NCBI GenBank assembly: GCA_021414005.1
Contig: JAIOPH010000004.1
Location: forward strand, 205,545 to 269,544
DNA: 64,000 bases
DNA from: Chthoniobacter sp.
GTDB taxonomy: Bacteria; Verrucomicrobiota; Verrucomicrobiia; Chthoniobacterales; Chthoniobacteraceae
Direction of reading: 5' to 3'
Part shown: piece after piece, positions 61,482-64,000 of the stretch
How the letters are laid out: each line of letters opens with the position of its first letter
Position numbering within the stretch: position 1 is the stretch's first letter
Notes under the pieces: model-generated
The model's input: the letters and a program-made list of their open reading frames with translations, nothing else
Told to the model about the DNA's origin: nothing
The model's database searches: none
Made by a program: the position numbers and the translations under genes

Positions 61482-62858
61482 ATGAGCAGCTTTCCCATTC
61501 TCCTCGCGACGGACTCCGCGCTCTCCGTCCAGTGGGAGGAACCCGGTGCTATCGCACTCAAGCTCCTTGCGATCATGGTGCTGGTCTTCCTCAATGGCTT
61601 TTTCGTCGCGGCGGAGTTCGCGCTGGTCAAAGTCCGCGGAAGCCAGCTCGAGCCGATGATCGAGGAGGGCAACGCCACCGCGTCGCTCGCCCACCACATC
61701 ACCGCCAATCTCGAGGCCTACCTCTCCGCCTGCCAGCTCGGTATCACCCTCGCCAGCCTCGGCCTCGGCTGGATCGGCGAACCCTTCCTCGCCCACATGC
61801 TCCATCCGGTCTTTTTCCGGTTGGGCATCACTTCGCCGGTGGTCATCCAGTCCGTGGCCTTCGCGCTGGCCTTTTCCGCGATCACGACCCTCCACATCAC
61901 CCTCGGCGAGCAGGCCCCGAAGATCCTCGCCATCCGCAAACCCGTCCCTTCCACCCTCTGGGTCGCACGGCCCCTCGCGCTTTTCTACACGCTCTTTCGC
62001 CCGGCCATCTGGTTTCTCAACGCCGTCTCCAACTGGCTCGTCAAGGCGCTCTTCCGCATCGAACCCGTGAGCGAACACGAACTCGCCCACAGCGAGGAAG
62101 AGCTGCGCGTCATCCTCGCGGAAAGCGAGCGCGCCGAGGAGGTCTCCCCGCTCGGGAAGTCCATCCTCATCAACGCGCTCGACATGGCCGACCGCGTCGT
62201 CCGCGACATCACCACCCCGCGTGGCGAAGTCGTCTTTCTCAACACCGAGGACACCTTCGAGGAAAACCTCCAGCGCGCCCTCGACTCCCGCCACACCCGC
62301 TTTCCGCTCTGCGACGGCCACCTCGACAACACCATCGGCCTTATCCACATCAAGGACATGCTCAAGCTCATGCGCGAGCCCGGCGCCGCCATGGCCAGCA
62401 TCCGGCGGGAAATCCTCCCCGTCCCCGAAATGATGCCGCTGGAGAAACTCCTCACCTTCTTCCTCTCGCGCCACGCCCACCTCGGCCTCGTCGTCGATGA
62501 ATTCGGCGGCACCGTCGGTGTCGTCACGCTCGACAACGTCCTCGAGGAACTCGTCGGCGAAATCCAGGACGAGTTCGACGCCGAGAACCCCGAATTCAAG
62601 CGCCTCAACGCCGACGAATTCACCGTCCAGGGCGGCGTGGGCCTCTACGAACTCCACGACCTCGCCGGCCTCGAGTTGGAAAGCGCCGACGTCAGCACCA
62701 TCGGCGGCTACGTCACCCACCTCATCGGCCACCTGCCAAAGCAGGGCGAGCACGTCCGCATCGAGGACTACACCGTCACCATCACCCAGAGCGACGGACG
62801 CCGCGTGGGGCAGCTCCACTTCCAGCGCCTCCGCGACCCCGGGAAAGAGCCCGCGTGA
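61482..62858 (+). CDS. CNNM/CorC-HlyC family membrane protein (DUF21, CBS pair, transporter-associated domain)
   Basis: A 458-residue protein from ATG 61482 (a GTG at 61476 is possible). The DUF21 membrane domain ([41 protein letters not shown]) is followed by two CBS domains (about residues 205-325, [18 protein letters not shown]). The C-terminal CorC_HlyC domain ([17 protein letters not shown]) comes last. These proteins are linked to magnesium/cobalt efflux or membrane-stress tolerance, and are often mislabelled hemolysins. It ends about 30 nt before a minus-strand gene. Confidence 0.93.
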   Translation: MSSFPILLATDSALSVQWEEPGAIALKLLAIMVLVFLNGFFVAAEFALVKVRGSQLEPMIEEGNATASLAHHITANLEAYLSACQLGITLASLGLGWIGEPFLAHMLHPVFFRLGITSPVVIQSVAFALAFSAITTLHITLGEQAPKILAIRKPVPSTLWVARPLALFYTLFRPAIWFLNAVSNWLVKALFRIEPVSEHELAHSEEELRVILAESERAEEVSPLGKSILINALDMADRVVRDITTPRGEVVFLNTEDTFEENLQRALDSRHTRFPLCDGHLDNTIGLIHIKDMLKLMREPGAAMASIRREILPVPEMMPLEKLLTFFLSRHAHLGLVVDEFGGTVGVVTLDNVLEELVGEIQDEFDAENPEFKRLNADEFTVQGGVGLYELHDLAGLELESADVSTIGGYVTHLIGHLPKQGEHVRIEDYTVTITQSDGRRVGQLHFQRLRDPGKEPA

Positions 62859-62887
62859 CGCGCGGGGCAGTTCCCTCCAGAGCATAG

Positions 62888-62894
62888 GTTAGGC
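62888..62894. repeat. Core-site-like GTTAGGC at the end of a cassette-like gene
   Basis: GTTAGGC is the reverse complement of GCCTAAC and overlaps the stop codon of the minus-strand gene at 62889. It could be one arm of an attC-like site. The partner arm is not seen within the neighbouring 70 nt. Confidence 0.35.
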
Positions 62895-63326
62895 GGCGTC
62901 ATTGGTAACTCCGTGTCTCCGCTGCCACTGGCTGACAACGTAGGCTCGAGCGAGCAAGTAAACGCCCACTCCGCCTGCCATCGCAAGCAGATGGTAGCCC
63001 GTGAACTCGCTCTCCCATGTCAACGGCTGACGACGCACCAGCGATACAACCAATGGAGGGCCAAAGGCAAAACTCACTCCGAGCACGCCGTCCAGGAGTC
63101 GCCAATACCAAGGAGGATCTGCGTCCGCGTCTAACTCTGCCGCAAGCTCCGGCTGCTCTCTGCGCAAGCGGCGGCGCACGACGAACAGCGCGAGCGTAAG
63201 CACAGCGTAAAGCGCGAGCATCCCGATGAGGACGTAGAGCTTCGCGTCTTTGCCCCACAGCACGCCAGCGGTGTGATACGCCGCAAGGAGTGCAATCAAA
63301 CCAAGAATGGGCGCGATTCGTTTCAC
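62889..63326 (-). CDS. Small membrane protein in cassette-like unit, gene B
   Basis: A 145-residue protein if started at GTG 63326 (VKRIAPILGLIALLAAYHTA). The frame stays open to 63425, but the extra N-terminal residues are encoded by the repeat (attC-like) element. Four hydrophobic segments occur: IAPILGLIALLAAY; LYVLIGMLALYAVLTLALFV; VLGVSFAFGPPLVVSLV; YHLLAMAGGVGVYLLARAY. No family is recognised. The stop overlaps a GCCTAAC core sequence and the start is 15 nt from the next element, as in integron-type cassettes. Confidence 0.6.
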   Translation of the reverse strand: MKRIAPILGLIALLAAYHTAGVLWGKDAKLYVLIGMLALYAVLTLALFVVRRRLRREQPELAAELDADADPPWYWRLLDGVLGVSFAFGPPLVVSLVRRQPLTWESEFTGYHLLAMAGGVGVYLLARAYVVSQWQRRHGVTNDAA

Positions 63327-63340
63327 GAGACGTGGCAGCC

Positions 63341-63455
63341 GCCTTACAACCCCAAGCTGAGCGACTGCCCCGCGCGGCGCGACGGCTGCGCGGGCGCAGG
63401 TGGCGGAGCAGCCAGCGTGACGCACGGCGCAGTGCGCTGCAGCGCATGGTTCGGT
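63341..63455 (-). repeat. attC-like element between cassette-like genes
   Basis: On the minus strand it begins ACCGAACCATGCGCTGCAGC and ends GGGGTTGTAAGGC. Translated in one frame it reads NHALQRT-type text, which occurs as a dispersed element in many genomes. The cores are imperfect (ACCGAAC / GTTGTAAGGC). Confidence 0.5.
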
Positions 63456-63468
63456 GGCATTTGCATGG

Positions 63469-63753
63469 TCATACTCCTCTCCCCATCACTCCTGCAATAA
63501 CGCCCGCGACGATGGCTACGGGAATGAAGCCGACGCGAAGCAATCCAAGGTCAAACCGTGTCGGTGATGACGGGCGCCGGACGATGACTGTAAGTATTAC
63601 GGCCCAATGCGCTGCGATGGAGAACAAGCTCGCCCGTAGCATCCCACCGCCGTCGAGTAAGAATGCGGTGGCGACCACAGCCACGAACTGCTGCGCGACG
63701 GCCAACTCAATCGGTTTCCGATACTCAGGGCTAAATGACATGATTGCTCGCAT
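63469..63753 (-). CDS. Small membrane protein in cassette-like unit, gene A
   Basis: A 94-residue protein (MRAIMSFSPEYRKPIELAVA) with two to three hydrophobic segments (VAQQFVAVVATAFLLDG; ASLFSIAAHWAVILTVIV; VGFIPVAIVAGVIAGVM). No known family. It fills almost the whole space between two attC-like elements (14 nt and 13 nt gaps), supporting a cassette arrangement. Met at 63741 is an alternative start. Confidence 0.55.
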   Translation of the reverse strand: MRAIMSFSPEYRKPIELAVAQQFVAVVATAFLLDGGGMLRASLFSIAAHWAVILTVIVRRPSSPTRFDLGLLRVGFIPVAIVAGVIAGVMGRGV

Positions 63754-63766
63754 GGCGCGTAATGCC

Positions 63767-63859
63767 GCCTAACCACCCAACCTCAGCGCCCCGGCCTGCG
63801 GGACGCCACGATGGCAACCGGAGCGCGATGGCCGGGTTCGCAGCAGCGCATGGTTAGGC
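63767..63859 (-). repeat. attC-like site with matching GCCTAAC / GTTAGGC ends
   Basis: A 93-nt element. GCCTAACCA at the left end (63767) is the exact inverse of TGGTTAGGC at the right end (to 63859). An internal CCCGGCC pairs with GGCCGGG. The layout resembles integron attC sites (7-nt cores RYYYAAC and GTTRRRY with an imperfect internal stem). It translates as NHALLRTRPSRSG-type text. Confidence 0.6.
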
Positions 63860-63955
63860 CGCGCGAATTCACGAAGTAAGTGCAACACGAGGCGCATGGT
63901 GGGAGGAAGAGGAAGAAGGTCTCGAATGGCGGGGAACTCTGGCAGGAGGATGGTC

Positions 63956-64000
63956 ATGAAATACCGACAACTCAATGCAGAAGAACGGAGCGTGCTGGCG
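63956..64000 (+). CDS. IS30-type transposase, N-terminal fragment (cut by window end)
   Basis: Only the first 15 codons are inside the window: MKYRQLNAEERSVLA. A strong ribosome-binding site AGGAGGA lies 5 nt upstream. The sequence fits the opening of IS30-family transposases, in which a short MxYxxLxxEER helix-turn-helix begins the protein. It cannot be proven from 15 residues; it may also be another HTH protein. It begins 96 nt beyond an attC-like element. Confidence 0.5.
   Translation, partial: MKYRQLNAEERSVLA

Noticed and set aside
61473..62885. 470-residue minus-strand open frame
   Set aside because: Antisense to the CorC/HlyC-type gene; Asp/Glu/Val-rich shadow without domains.
63769..63975. 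68-residue minus-strand ORF containing NHALLRT-like text
   Set aside because: It is the translation of the attC-like element, not a gene; such text is a known annotation artefact of this repeat type.

Overview
The window looks like a chromosomal segment of a GC-rich PVC-superphylum bacterium, most likely Verrucomicrobiota. The basis is a planctomycete/verrucomicrobial-type microcompartment locus, a PSCyt1-DUF1549-LamG-DUF1553 protein, many secreted glycan-active enzymes, and PVC-style housekeeping genes. The genus cannot be told from the sequence alone.

Layout. 1-6.8 kb: secreted glycan-degradation genes on the plus strand (end of a clan GH-L-like enzyme, five-bladed-propeller hydrolase, SASA esterase, GH95-like enzyme, SGNH esterase). 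6.9-12.1 kb: a 960-residue Ala/Gln coiled-coil protein, a eukaryotic-type UTP-glucose-1-P uridylyltransferase and surE. 12.1-19.4 kb (minus): a secreted PKD-like protein, an 1154-residue TIR-WD40-Roc-zinc ribbon-DUF4365 protein that looks like an immune sensor/effector, and a RecQ helicase. 19.6-28.7 kb (minus): a complete bacterial microcompartment (BMC) operon for a fucose/rhamnose-type lactaldehyde pathway. It has a DeoR regulator, PduL, AckA, CoA-acylating aldehyde dehydrogenase, class II aldolase, PduS/RnfC-like and PduT-like electron-transfer proteins, three BMC-H and three BMC-P shell proteins. A perfect palindrome overlaps its probable promoter. 28.8-33.7 kb: rhodanese, L,D-transpeptidase, asd, tRNA-Leu(UAA), infC, gmd, rph. 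33.7-42.6 kb: envelope-glycan genes (GT-C-like membrane proteins, GtrA-like, GMC oxidoreductase, epimerase) and a propeller lipoprotein. 42.9-52.9 kb (minus): a second secreted glycan cluster containing a duplicated beta-helix/GH20-like pair around a large unknown enzyme, plus a GH29 alpha-L-fucosidase. 52.9-53.6 kb: gene-free DNA with REP-like palindromes and an exact 21-bp-period array of GACAnnTGTC palindromes. 53.6-62.9 kb: hypothetical proteins, the PSCyt1/DUF1553 protein, a membrane-anchored Mrr-like nuclease, a YjdF-like membrane protein, rpsN and a CorC/HlyC-type protein. 62.9-64 kb: two small membrane-protein genes separated by attC-like elements, and the first codons of a probable IS30-type transposase.

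How it fits together. The GH29 and GH95-like enzymes plus esterases would release fucose-type sugars from acetylated polysaccharides. The BMC would cleave the sugar phosphate with the aldolase, trap lactaldehyde, convert it to lactyl-CoA, then via PduL and acetate kinase to an acid and ATP. NADH would be re-oxidised through the PduS/PduT pair, because no alcohol dehydrogenase is encoded in the locus. Sugar isomerase and kinase genes are not in the window. The TIR-Roc protein, RecQ, the Mrr-like nuclease, cassette-like repeats and IS30 fragment mark accessory, possibly defence-related, content.
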